Assembly (NCBI RefSeq): GCF_000015265.1
Contig: NC_008699.1
Coordinates: 3,162,001 to 3,226,000, forward strand
Length of the DNA stretch: 64,000 bases
Direction: 5' to 3'
DNA from: Nocardioides sp. JS614
Lineage (GTDB): Bacteria; Actinomycetota; Actinomycetes; Propionibacteriales; Nocardioidaceae
The notes below the pieces were generated by a model. The model saw only the letters and a program-made list of their open reading frames with translations, ran no database searches and was not told the DNA's origin. Below are positions 8,458-16,817 of the stretch, piece by piece. Every line of letters starts with the position of its first letter. Positions within the stretch are counted from its first letter, which is position 1. A program made the position numbers and the translations under genes.

Positions 8458-10794
8458 TCAGAAGCCGCGCGACCCGCCTCCGCCGCCGCCCCGGGAGCCA
8501 CCCCCGCCGCCGAAGCCCCGAGAGCCACCACCGCCACCGAAGCCCCCGGACCCGCCGCCGCCGAAGCCGCCCCGTCCCCCGCCGAAGCCGCCGAACCCAC
8601 CGCCGCCCCCGCCGAAGAACGACCCGCCCGCCGACCTGCGGCGCGCGGCCGCGCGCTGCTGCTCGGCCTCGCGCCCGTCGCGGCGGGCGCGGGCCGCGGC
8701 GTCGTTGGCGAGGTCGCGCGCCTCCTCGGCCGCTCGTCGCACGGCGTCCAGGGCGTCGGCCGACTCGGCTCGGGCCAGTGCCTCCTCCGCCTCGGCGAGG
8801 GTGGCGCGGGCGGCGCGGCCGACGTCCGCGCGGTCCACCTCGTCGCGGGCGTCGGCGGCCGCCGCGGCCGCCGCCGTCAGCAGGCGCTGGGCGTCCTCGT
8901 AGGCGGCGATGACCGCCTCGACCACCCCCGCACTCTCCACGATCCGCCGGCCGAGGGTGTCCAGGTCGGCGCGCACCGCGAGCAGCGGCGCCTTCGGCGC
9001 TCGGGCCCGCTCACCAAGCCGGGTCGCCTCCGCCTCGAGCTCGGCGACCGGGAGCGCCACGTCGAGGTAGGAGATCGCGGTCGCGTTGGCCTCGATCCGG
9101 GCGCCGACGCCGGCGGCGTCGGCCGCCAGGCGCTGCGCGGTCAGCGGCAGCCGGGCGGTCAGCTCGGTCAGCTCCCGCTCGCGCTCCCCGGCGGTGGCGG
9201 CGTCGGTGGTGATCCGGTCCGCGGCCTGAGCCGCGGCGGCGATCCGCTCCCGCGCCCGCCGGAACTCCTGGGTCGCCATCGAGGCATCCCCGCGGATCGC
9301 CGCGAGCTCGCCGTCCAGCTGCCCGCGGCCGAGCGCCGCGGCCTCGACCCGGTCGCGCACGCCGGCGACGCAGGAGGAGTCGTACGTCGTCTCCAGGTGC
9401 TCGAGCGTCACCCGCGCGTCGGCGATGGCGGCGTCCAGGCCGGCCCGGCGGGCCTCGAGGGCGGCCAGGTCGGTGGCCAACGCCGTTCGGTAGCCGTCGA
9501 GTCCCTCCAACCAGGCCAAGTGCTCGCCGACCGCCTCGGCGGCCGTCGCGAGGCGGAGCGCGGCGTCGCCGAAGCGGAGCTGGCGGCCCAGCGTCTCCGC
9601 GTCACGAGCGGCCTGCTCGGCCGCGCCCGGCGCCCCGTCCAGGTCTGCGGTGCGGTAGCCGTCGGCGCGCCGCCGCTCCAACAGCCCGGTCAGGCGCCCG
9701 GCCGCGCCACGCAGCGTGCCGATCTGCTCCGGGAGGTCGTCACGGAGCCTCTCGAACCCGGTCACCGCCGCCTCGACCTCGGCCAGCTCGGCGTGGGCGG
9801 CGCGCAGGTCGGCCGCCACGGCGGTCACCGGGCCGACGCCGGCCGTCGCCTCGTCCGTTCCCAGCTGCGGGACCCGGGTGACGTCGTAGGTCTGGGCGAG
9901 GGTGAGGTACGCCGCGGTCGCGTGCTCGAGCCCGGCTCGGGCCGTCTGGTGGGCGGCGCGGATCTGCTTGAGGGTCGCGTCGTCGACCGAGGGCAGCGAG
10001 GCGACCCGCGCGTGGACGTACTCGCTCCCCTCCTCCACCTCGAGCCACGCGGCGGCCAGGTCGTCGGTCGCCACCCCCAGCGCCGCCCGCGCCGCGCGCC
10101 TGGCCCGACGTCGGCGTGCGAGCACCAGCCCGCCCCAGCCCGCTGCCCCGGCGACCAGCGCCGCCGGGAGCAGGAGCAGCCACGGCCCGGCCGATCCGGA
10201 CGCCTCGACACCCTCCTCCGGCGTCCCGCTCGGTCCCGGCCCGGCCGTCGCGGGCGCGCCGACCCCGGAGTCCGGGCCGCCACCGGAGCCGCGCGCGTAC
10301 GCACGGGCGTAGATCGCCAGGCCGTCGACCATGCCGCGGGTCCAGCGGGCGTTGCCGAAGCTCGCGCCCATGCCGTCGACCTCGGCGTGCTCGCGCGCCG
10401 CCTCGAACCGGTCCATGGCCCGGCCGTCGTAGTGGCTGGCGAGCCGCCGGTCCTCGGTCGCGACCGCCAGCACGAGGAGGGACTCGCCGCGACCTGGCCG
10501 GAAGCCCCAGCCCGCGCACCGCTCGCGTTCGTCGCGGATCCGGTCGTAGAGGTCCTGCCCGTCGGTGCTGCGGTAGCTGAGCACCTTGACGACGATCCCG
10601 TCGCCGAACGCGGCGGCCGCGCGCTCGATGCGCGCGTCGTCGAGGACTCCCGCGGCGTCGAAGACCGGGTCCCCCGAGCAGATGGGCTCGTCGGCAGGCG
10701 CCAGCGGGGTGAGTGCCGGAGCCGGCCCCGCCGGGCCGAGCGCCAGGGTGAGGAGTGCGCCCGAGACGGCGAGCAGCCTTCGCATGCCGCACAT
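8458..10794 (-). CDS. TPM-domain membrane protein with coiled coil and Gly/Arg-rich tail
   Basis: 778 aa. A signal peptide (1-28) is followed by a TPM/Psb32-like domain (about 40-165, with DPVFDAAGVLDD and ESLLVLAVATEDRRL), a linker and one membrane helix (204-226, LLLLPAALVAGAAGWGGLVLA). About 480 residues of Ala/Glu/Arg-rich, probably coiled-coil, cytoplasmic sequence follow. The last 60 residues are almost pure Gly with Phe, Arg and Ser (GGFGG, SRGF). TPM proteins are thought to be envelope or membrane-quality factors; the function here is unknown. Start ATG 10794 or 10785. Confidence 0.75.
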   Translation of the reverse strand: MCGMRRLLAVSGALLTLALGPAGPAPALTPLAPADEPICSGDPVFDAAGVLDDARIERAAAAFGDGIVVKVLSYRSTDGQDLYDRIRDERERCAGWGFRPGRGESLLVLAVATEDRRLASHYDGRAMDRFEAAREHAEVDGMGASFGNARWTRGMVDGLAIYARAYARGSGGGPDSGVGAPATAGPGPSGTPEEGVEASGSAGPWLLLLPAALVAGAAGWGGLVLARRRRARRAARAALGVATDDLAAAWLEVEEGSEYVHARVASLPSVDDATLKQIRAAHQTARAGLEHATAAYLTLAQTYDVTRVPQLGTDEATAGVGPVTAVAADLRAAHAELAEVEAAVTGFERLRDDLPEQIGTLRGAAGRLTGLLERRRADGYRTADLDGAPGAAEQAARDAETLGRQLRFGDAALRLATAAEAVGEHLAWLEGLDGYRTALATDLAALEARRAGLDAAIADARVTLEHLETTYDSSCVAGVRDRVEAAALGRGQLDGELAAIRGDASMATQEFRRARERIAAAAQAADRITTDAATAGERERELTELTARLPLTAQRLAADAAGVGARIEANATAISYLDVALPVAELEAEATRLGERARAPKAPLLAVRADLDTLGRRIVESAGVVEAVIAAYEDAQRLLTAAAAAAADARDEVDRADVGRAARATLAEAEEALARAESADALDAVRRAAEEARDLANDAAARARRDGREAEQQRAAARRRSAGGSFFGGGGGGFGGFGGGRGGFGGGGSGGFGGGGGSRGFGGGGGSRGGGGGGSRGF

Positions 10795-10858
10795 CGTGCC
10801 CTGGCGGACCGCTGATCAACCGCCGCCGCACCGGGACTGTGATCTGGCGCACGCGGAT

Positions 10859-10883
10859 TAAGACGGCGTCTCAGTCCGCCGAT
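10859..10883 (+). promoter_or_regulatory. FliA/WhiG-type promoter of the chemoreceptor gene
   Basis: TAAG (10859-10862), 15 bp, GCCGAT (10878-10883) matches the sigma-28 consensus TAAA-N15-GCCGATAA at three of four and six of eight positions. Transcription would start near 10890, leaving about 100 nt of leader before ATG 10990. The downstream gene is a chemoreceptor, the usual kind of target of this sigma class. Confidence 0.6.
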
Positions 10884-10989
10884 CGGGACCTCGGCGACAC
10901 GGAGGGCCTGCGGGGGTGACCAGTCGCGATCTCGGGCGATCCAGAAGACCGACCGTCGCCAGGCGGCCCAGATGCGAGGAGCTCGCCAC

Positions 10990-12627
10990 ATGTCCACGTC
11001 CACCGCCCAGACCGAGCGCCCGGCGCCGCCACGCTCCGGCCTGCGTCTGCTGCACTGGTTCGACAACCGTCGGCTGCGCACCAAGGTGCTCGCCGTCTCC
11101 CTCATCGGCATCGTGCTCGCGGGCACGATCGGCCAGCTCGCGATCATCCAGATGGGCAAGATCGCCGACGAGGCGGCCGCGATCGAGACCGAGGGCCTGA
11201 AGCCGGTCGACCACGCCAATGCGGTGCGCGAGGCCTTCCTGCAGACCCGGATCGACGGGCTGAGCGATCAGCAGCAGACCAGCGACGGTACCGCCCACGA
11301 CGCCTACCTGGCCGACATCGACGCAGTCGACGCCGCCCTTGCGACGTTCGAGAAGGACTTGGATCCCGAGGACATGCAGATGATGGCGGACTTCCGGGCC
11401 AACTGGGACGCCTACACCGAGCTCGCCGGTGGCGAGGTCCTCACCCTCGCCCGGGAGCGCAAGTTCGACCAGCTCGACGCGCTGCGCCAGAAGGAGGTCG
11501 CCCCACTGGCGGCCGCGCTCGGCCAGACCCTCACGGACCTCGAGGACATGATCAATGGCGAGGCCGCCACCGCGGTCGAGCACGCACGCTCGACGTACAC
11601 CAGCGCGCGCACCATGGTCTACATCGCCCTGGGGATCGGCCTGCTGCTCACCCTGGCCCTCTCGCTGTTCGTGGCCCGCCGGATCACCCGGCCGATCGAC
11701 CAGACGGCGACCGCCCTGCGCGCGCTCGCCGAGGGCGAGCTGGCCCAGCACCTCGACCTCGACACGAAGGACGAGGTCGGTCAGATGGCCACCGCGCTGA
11801 ACGTCGCGAGCGAGAAGCTCGCCGAGGCGATGTCCGACATCGCCGGCAACGCCGAGACCCTGGCGTCCGCCTCGCAGGAGCTGTCCAGCGTGTCCGGGCA
11901 GATGTCCGGGACGGCACAGGAGTCCGCGACCCAGGCCGGCGTGGTGTCCAGCGCGGCCGAGCAGGTCTCGCGCAACGTGCAGACCGTCGCCACCGGCACC
12001 GAGGAGATGTCGGCGTCGATCCGGGAGATCGCCCAGAACGCCACCAGCGCCGCGAACGTCGCCGCCGACGCCGTCCGGGTCGCCGACTCGGCGAACTCGA
12101 CGGTGGCCAAGCTCGGCGAGTCCTCCTCCGAGGTCGGCAACGTGATCAAGGTGATCAACTCGATCGCCGAGCAGACCAACCTGCTGGCGCTCAACGCCAC
12201 CATCGAGGCCGCCCGCGCCGGCGAGGCCGGCAAGGGCTTCGCGGTGGTCGCCAACGAGGTCAAGGAGCTGGCCCAGGAGACCGCCCGCGCCACCGAGGAC
12301 ATCAGCCGCCGGATCGAGACGATCCAGACCGACACCGAGGCCGCGGTCGCGGCGATCAGCCAGATCTCCGGGATCATCGCCCAGATCAACGACGCCCAGA
12401 CCACGATCGCCTCGGCCGTCGAGGAACAGACCGCGACCACCAACGAGATGTCGCGCAACGTCTCCGAGGCAGCGCTCGGCTCGACCGACATCGCCGACAA
12501 CATCACCGGCGTCGCGCGGTCCGCCTCCGACACGACGGTCGCCGCGGAGAGCACCAGCCAGGCCGCCGAGGAGCTGGCCCGGATGGCGGCCAAGATGCAG
12601 CAGCTCGTCGGGCAGTTCCGCTACTAG
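10990..12627 (+). CDS. methyl-accepting chemotaxis protein
   Basis: 545 aa transmembrane receptor. TM1 is near residues 35-56 (SLIGIVLAGTIGQLAIIQM). An extracytoplasmic four-helix-type sensor domain follows, then TM2 near 206-226 (MVYIALGIGLLLTLALSLFVA), a HAMP domain (RRITRPIDQTATALRALAEG) and a long signalling coiled coil. The hairpin tip contains EQTNLLALNATIEAARAGEAG and GFAVVANEVKELA. There is no C-terminal CheR/CheB-binding pentapeptide. GAGGAG (10976-10981) supports ATG 10990. No che or flagellar gene is nearby, so it is an orphan receptor. Its stop shares CTAG with the convergent gene. Confidence 0.92.
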   Translation: MSTSTAQTERPAPPRSGLRLLHWFDNRRLRTKVLAVSLIGIVLAGTIGQLAIIQMGKIADEAAAIETEGLKPVDHANAVREAFLQTRIDGLSDQQQTSDGTAHDAYLADIDAVDAALATFEKDLDPEDMQMMADFRANWDAYTELAGGEVLTLARERKFDQLDALRQKEVAPLAAALGQTLTDLEDMINGEAATAVEHARSTYTSARTMVYIALGIGLLLTLALSLFVARRITRPIDQTATALRALAEGELAQHLDLDTKDEVGQMATALNVASEKLAEAMSDIAGNAETLASASQELSSVSGQMSGTAQESATQAGVVSSAAEQVSRNVQTVATGTEEMSASIREIAQNATSAANVAADAVRVADSANSTVAKLGESSSEVGNVIKVINSIAEQTNLLALNATIEAARAGEAGKGFAVVANEVKELAQETARATEDISRRIETIQTDTEAAVAAISQISGIIAQINDAQTTIASAVEEQTATTNEMSRNVSEAALGSTDIADNITGVARSASDTTVAAESTSQAAEELARMAAKMQQLVGQFRY

Positions 12628-13598
12628 CCCTCAGTCGGGGGCGAGGACGTCGCGGCCGCGCTGGGCGCCACCACCGGGTCGGCGCCCTGCGCGGTCGCGC
12701 GGCACACCTCAGCCCACGGCAGCGGCTCGAGGCCGAGCTCGCGGGCGATCGCGCCGGAGTCGAGCACGTAGGGGCGCTCGAACTGGTAGACGGTCTCCCG
12801 CAGCTCCCGGAGCACCGGCACGAAGCGACCGCCCACGGACAGCAGCGCCCGGGGCCAGGGCCGGACGGTGACCGGCTCGCGTCCCGCGGCCCGGCACACG
12901 TCCGCGACGGTCTCGGCCTGGGTGCGGGGCGCGTTCGTCGGGGCGTGCCAGACCCGGCCCCAGGTGCCCGGTGCCTGCGCCACCGCCGCGAGCGCCCGGC
13001 CCATGTCCCGCACGTCGGTGAACGAGTGCGGCTGGTCGGGACTCCCGAAGACCCGCACGCTCTTGCCGGACAGCGCGCGCGCCGTCACCTGCGGGATGTG
13101 CGCGTTCGTGACCCACGGCCCGACGTAGTCGGACCCCCGCACCTCCACCGCCGCGATCCGACCGGCCTCGTGGGCGGCCAGGGCGTCGGCCCACATCATC
13201 GCCCGGACCCGCGCCTTGGTCCCGGTCGCCGCGTCCGGGAGGCCCTCGACCATCGGCCCGTCGACCGGACCGTACGCGTACAGGCAGGACGCGGTGACCA
13301 GCGTCGCGCCCGTGCGCTCGGCCGCCTCCAGGAACGCGCCGGCGACCGGGGGCCAGTACGTCGTCCACACGTCGTACGACGGCGGGTTGATGCAGTTGTA
13401 GAGCGCGACCGCGCCGGTGGTCAGCTCGGTCAGCCGCTCGGCGTCGGCCGCGTCCGCGGCCGCGCGCCGCACGCCGCCGATGGCCGGGCCGGCACCGGAC
13501 CGGCTGACCAGCAGCACGTCGTGGCCCTCCGAGGCCAGCTGGACGGCGGTCGCGCGGCCGACCGGGCCGGCGCCGACGATCACGTGGAGTTCGGACAT
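12624..13598 (-). CDS. NAD(P)-dependent epimerase/dehydratase family protein
   Basis: 324 aa Rossmann-fold short-chain dehydrogenase of the extended/atypical type. The nucleotide-binding motif is VGAGPVGRATAVQLASEG; CLYAYGPVDGPM and RGSDYVGPWV follow, and HSFTDVRDMGRAL is a conserved family element. The canonical YxxxK is not obvious, so the reaction is not predictable. It is divergent from a TetR gene across 129 bp holding two matching operator palindromes and is therefore the likely regulated target. Its TAG stop occupies the same CTAG as the stop of the chemoreceptor gene. Confidence 0.8.
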   Translation of the reverse strand: MSELHVIVGAGPVGRATAVQLASEGHDVLLVSRSGAGPAIGGVRRAAADAADAERLTELTTGAVALYNCINPPSYDVWTTYWPPVAGAFLEAAERTGATLVTASCLYAYGPVDGPMVEGLPDAATGTKARVRAMMWADALAAHEAGRIAAVEVRGSDYVGPWVTNAHIPQVTARALSGKSVRVFGSPDQPHSFTDVRDMGRALAAVAQAPGTWGRVWHAPTNAPRTQAETVADVCRAAGREPVTVRPWPRALLSVGGRFVPVLRELRETVYQFERPYVLDSGAIARELGLEPLPWAEVCRATAQGADPVVAPSAAATSSPPTEG

Positions 13599-13619
13599 GG
13601 TTCCTCCTCAGGCCTGTTT

Positions 13620-13688
13620 CGAGAGCACCGCTCTCGCTTGCCTCCAGACTGGCACACCTCGTGAACCGACGCAAGAGCGCCGCTCTCG
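13620..13688. promoter_or_regulatory. paired TetR-type operators in divergent promoter region
   Basis: Site 1 (13620-13636) is CGAGAGC-ACC-GCTCTCG, a perfect inverted repeat. Site 2 (13672-13688) is CAAGAGC-GCC-GCTCTCG, with one arm change. Their centres are 52 bp apart, about five helical turns, so two dimers would lie on the same DNA face. Both sit between the TetR gene and the epimerase gene, the typical position for divergent autoregulation. The repeats are seen directly; binding by the adjacent TetR is inferred. Confidence 0.6.
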
Positions 13689-13727
13689 TTTGTTGCCAAT
13701 GCTCTCCGAGTGCGCGACGATCGGGCC

Positions 13728-14435
13728 ATGACGCAGCCGGCTCCCCGTACCGCCCGCGATCGCGCCCGGGTCGAGATCACCCGCACCATCCAGGACACGG
13801 CCCGCAAGCACCTGGCCGAGGTCGGCCCGGCGGCGCTGTCCCTGCGGGCGATCGCGCGCGAGGTCGGGATGGTCTCCTCCGCGGTGTACCGCTACTTCCC
13901 GAGCCGCGACGACCTGCTGACCGCGCTCATCGTCGAGGCGTACGACGAGCTCGGGGCGGCCGTGGAGGCAGCGGACGCCGGCGTACGCCGCCGACCCGAC
14001 CTCGCGAAGCGGTTCGCAGCCGTCTGCCATGCGGTCCACGACTGGGCGCGCGTCCACCCGCACGAGTACGCCCTGCTCTACGGCTCCCCCGTCCCCGGCT
14101 ACGTCGCACCGGACACCACGGTTCCGGCGGCGGCCCGGGTCACCGGGGCCTTCCTGCGACTGGCCCAGGAGTCGGCGGCGGCGGGCCGCCGCCCGGGTGC
14201 GGCGACCCGGCCGGCCGGCGCCAAGGAGCGGCGCGCCCTCGGCGGCGTCCGGTCGATCCTCGAGACGCCGGTCCCCGACGAGCAGCTGGTCCGCTGGCTG
14301 ATGGCCTGGTCGACGATCTTCGGCCACGTCAGCCTCGAGCTGTTCGGCCACATGTACCGCGGGATCGACGACTACGACGCCCACTTCGCCCAGGCCGTCG
14401 CCCAGCTCGCCGACGACCTCGGGCTGGGAGCGTGA
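13728..14435 (+). CDS. TetR/AcrR transcriptional regulator
   Basis: 235 aa. The N-terminal HTH is clear (ALSLRAIAREVGMVSSAVYRYFPSRDDLL, about residues 42-70). The C-terminal half ends with WSTIFGHVSLELFGHMY, the pattern of the WHG effector-domain class. The start ATG 13728 was taken over an upstream GTG because it gives a normal N terminus. Its TGA overlaps the GTG of the acyl-CoA synthetase gene, so both are probably translated together. Repression of itself and of the divergent epimerase through the two palindromes is the simplest model. The ligand is unknown; an acyl-CoA is possible given the neighbour. Confidence 0.85.
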   Translation: MTQPAPRTARDRARVEITRTIQDTARKHLAEVGPAALSLRAIAREVGMVSSAVYRYFPSRDDLLTALIVEAYDELGAAVEAADAGVRRRPDLAKRFAAVCHAVHDWARVHPHEYALLYGSPVPGYVAPDTTVPAAARVTGAFLRLAQESAAAGRRPGAATRPAGAKERRALGGVRSILETPVPDEQLVRWLMAWSTIFGHVSLELFGHMYRGIDDYDAHFAQAVAQLADDLGLGA

Positions 14436-15733
14436 GCTCCGCGGACCACGTCGAGCTGCGCGAGGGGTCCCGGGTCGCCCTGCTGGTGCCCGGCTCCCTG
14501 GACTACCTGGACCTGGTGATGTCCCTGCTGGCGGCCGGGATGTTCCCGATCCCGCTGGACCCGCGGCTCACGGCGTATGAACGGGACCGGCTGTTGGCCA
14601 CCCTCGACCCGGACCTGGTCGTCGACCGTGCCGAGCAGGTCGCCGCGATGGTCGCGAACACCCCGGCCCGGTTCCGTCGCGCACTCCCCCGGGCCCGCCC
14701 GATGCACGTCACCAGCGGCACCACCGGCACCCCGAAGGGGGTCTACAGCGGGCTGCTCTCGGAGGACGACGCGGCCGCCCTCGTAGCCGAGGAGCGCGAC
14801 CTGTGGGGCTTCACCGACAGCGACGTGAACCTGGTGCTCAGCCCGCTGTACCACTCCGCACCGTTGCGGTTCGCGATGGGCACGGTGCTGGCGGGCGGGC
14901 GGGCGGTAGCCCCGGGGGCCTTCGACCCGGCCCGGATCACCGCGGCGATCCGGAGCGAGCGGCCCACGACGATGTTCTGCGTCCCGGCCCACCTGCAGCG
15001 CCTGTTCGCGCACTGGGACGACCTCGCCAACTCGGGCGACGGCTGGCCGGACCTGTCCTGCTTCCGGCTGGTCGCGCACGCCGGCGCCCCCTGCCCGCCG
15101 GACCTCAAGCGCCGGCTGATCGAGGTGTTCCCGCAGGGGTCGACCTGGGAGTTCTACGGCTCCACCGAGGGGCAGTTCACCGCCTGCCGCAGCGAGGAGT
15201 GGCTCGAGCGCCCCGGGACGGTCGGGCGGGCCCGGCCCGGCCGGACGCTCGAGGTCGACCCCGACGGCACCATCTGGTGCGCGGTCCCGCCGTACGCGCG
15301 CTTCGAGTACTTCGGCGACCCCGAGAAGACTGCGGCCGCCTGGCGCGCCCTGCCTGACGGGCGGAGCGCCTTCACCGTCGGCGACCTCGGCCGGCTGGAC
15401 GCGGACGGGTACCTCTACCTCGACGGGCGCCGCGAGGACCTGCTCATCACCGGTGGCGTCAACGTCTACCCGCTCGAGGTGGAGAACACGCTGCGCGAGC
15501 ACCCGGGCGTCGAGGACGTCGCGGTGTACGGCGTCCCCGACGAGCGCTGGGGCCAGCGGGTGTGCGCCGCCGTGGTCGGCACCGCCACCGCGGCCGACCT
15601 CGACGCGTTCGCACGCGACCGGTTGGCACCGCCCAAGCGCCCCAAGGAGTACCACCACCTCGACGAGCTGCCGAGAACCCTGACGGGGAAAGTCCTGCGA
15701 GACCAGCTGACCCAGAGGCGGCCCGGGGCCTAG
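14432..15733 (+). CDS. acyl-CoA synthetase (AMP-binding), short N terminus
   Basis: 433 aa member of the ANL adenylate-forming superfamily, expected to activate a carboxylic acid to its acyl-CoA. Core motifs are intact: TSGTTGTPKGV (P-loop), EFYGSTEG, GDLGRLDADGYLYLDGR, ITGGVNVYPLEVE and the C-terminal TLTGKVLRDQL with the catalytic Lys. The GTG start, overlapping the TetR stop in GTGA, places the protein directly at the GSRVALLVPG region. About 50-60 residues of the usual N terminus are therefore missing. Substrate unknown. Confidence 0.82.
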   Translation: MSSADHVELREGSRVALLVPGSLDYLDLVMSLLAAGMFPIPLDPRLTAYERDRLLATLDPDLVVDRAEQVAAMVANTPARFRRALPRARPMHVTSGTTGTPKGVYSGLLSEDDAAALVAEERDLWGFTDSDVNLVLSPLYHSAPLRFAMGTVLAGGRAVAPGAFDPARITAAIRSERPTTMFCVPAHLQRLFAHWDDLANSGDGWPDLSCFRLVAHAGAPCPPDLKRRLIEVFPQGSTWEFYGSTEGQFTACRSEEWLERPGTVGRARPGRTLEVDPDGTIWCAVPPYARFEYFGDPEKTAAAWRALPDGRSAFTVGDLGRLDADGYLYLDGRREDLLITGGVNVYPLEVENTLREHPGVEDVAVYGVPDERWGQRVCAAVVGTATAADLDAFARDRLAPPKRPKEYHHLDELPRTLTGKVLRDQLTQRRPGA

Positions 15734-15791
15734 CGCCGACCGCAACCACACCGTCGGACGACCAACCCCGTGGGCGACACGCGAGACGCGG

Positions 15792-16736
15792 CTAGCCGGC
15801 GAAGCGCCGGCGGTACTGCTGCGGGCTGAGCCCGCGCACCCGGCCGAAGTGGTGGCGCAGCGTCGCGGCGTTGCCGAAGCCGACCTCGTCGGCGATCCAG
15901 TCGATGGAGTGGTCGGTGCGCTCGAGCAGCTCCTCGGCCGCCTGCACCCGCTGGCGGGTCACCCAGGAGTGCGGGGTGGTGCCGGTCTCGGCGCGGAACC
16001 GCCGGGCGAAGGTGCGCGGCGACATGTGGTTGCGGCGCGCCAGCGCCTCGACGCCGAGGTCCTCGCCGAGGTTGTCGACGATCCACTCCAGCAGCGGGCC
16101 GAGGGTCTCCGCCTCGCAGTCGGGGACGGCGCGGGCGATGAACTGGGCCTGCCCGCCGTCGCGGTGCGGCGGCACCACGATCCGCCGCGCGGTCGCCGCC
16201 GCCGTCCGCGCCCCGAACTGCTCGCGCACCAGGTGCAGCGAGGCGTCGATCCCGGCCGCCGCACCGGCACCGGTGAGGACGTTCCCGTCGTGGCAGTACA
16301 AGACGTCGGGACGGACGTCCGCGGCCGGGTACAGCGCGGCCAGCTTGTCGGTGTAGCGCCAGTGGGTGGTGCACTCGCGCCCGTCGAGCAGCCCGGCCGC
16401 GCCGAGCTCGAAGACACCCGAGCAGTGCGCGTAGATGATCGCGCCGCGGTCGTACGCCGCGCGCACCGCGTCCAGCACGACCGGGTCGTGCCGGAGGAAC
16501 TCGTACTTCGGGCTCAGGCAGACCAGGTCGGCGTCCTCGGTGGCCTCGAGCCCGCGCTCCACGACCAGGTCGTAGTCGGAGCGCCCGCGGACCCGACCCG
16601 GACGGGGGGTGCAGACCCGGAAGTCGAACACGGGGTTGTCGTCCTCGGGGTGGTACGGCTCCCCCCACACCTCGACCAACGAGCCGAGCCCGAAGGGCTC
16701 CGCACCGTCCTGGACCACGACCGCGACCTTGTGCAC
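15792..16736 (-). CDS. GlxA/AdpA-family AraC transcriptional regulator
   Basis: 314 aa. The N-terminal DJ-1/PfpI-like domain has DYDLVVERG, IYAHCSGVFELGAAGLLDGRE with the nucleophile-elbow Cys, and TTHWRYTDKL. The C-terminal AraC domain has two HTHs (GVEALARRNHMSPRTFARRF and SIDWIADEVGFGNAATLRHHF). This architecture is that of Streptomyces AdpA and related GlxA/FtrA regulators. GTG 16736 gives a start at the first beta strand. Three AdpA-like motifs lie directly upstream, implying autoregulation and control of the divergent 50-aa gene. Confidence 0.85.
   Translation of the reverse strand: MHKVAVVVQDGAEPFGLGSLVEVWGEPYHPEDDNPVFDFRVCTPRPGRVRGRSDYDLVVERGLEATEDADLVCLSPKYEFLRHDPVVLDAVRAAYDRGAIIYAHCSGVFELGAAGLLDGRECTTHWRYTDKLAALYPAADVRPDVLYCHDGNVLTGAGAAAGIDASLHLVREQFGARTAAATARRIVVPPHRDGGQAQFIARAVPDCEAETLGPLLEWIVDNLGEDLGVEALARRNHMSPRTFARRFRAETGTTPHSWVTRQRVQAAEELLERTDHSIDWIADEVGFGNAATLRHHFGRVRGLSPQQYRRRFAG
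15795..15811. terminator. short GC hairpin at the convergent gene ends
   Basis: GCCGGCG (15795-15801) pairs with CGCCGGC (15805-15811) around AAG. It covers the last codons of the AraC-type gene and lies 62 bp after the acyl-CoA synthetase stop, so it may end the upstream transcript. Weak evidence on its own. Confidence 0.3.
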
Positions 16737-16757
16737 CCGCCCAGCCTCGCGCAGAAC

Positions 16758-16807
16758 TGGCAGGAAATCAATGCACAGCGTCTTTTCTGCCACTCGTGGC
16801 AGGAAAG
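16758..16807. promoter_or_regulatory. three AdpA-like operator motifs
   Basis: TGGCAGGAAA occurs twice in the same orientation (16758-16767 and 16797-16806) and once inverted as TTTTCTGCCA (16783-16792, one change). The last two form a 12-bp-arm palindrome (16782-16807) with a 2-bp centre and a single mismatch. The Streptomyces AdpA consensus TGGCSNGWWY is matched at eight of ten positions. The sites lie between an AdpA/GlxA-type gene and a small membrane-protein gene. Confidence 0.6.
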
Positions 16808-16817
16808 AAGTGGGCGC

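Noticed and set aside
8461..8640. Minisatellite or CRISPR-like repeat
   Set aside because: The periodicity comes from Gly codons of the TPM-protein tail; there are no unique spacers.
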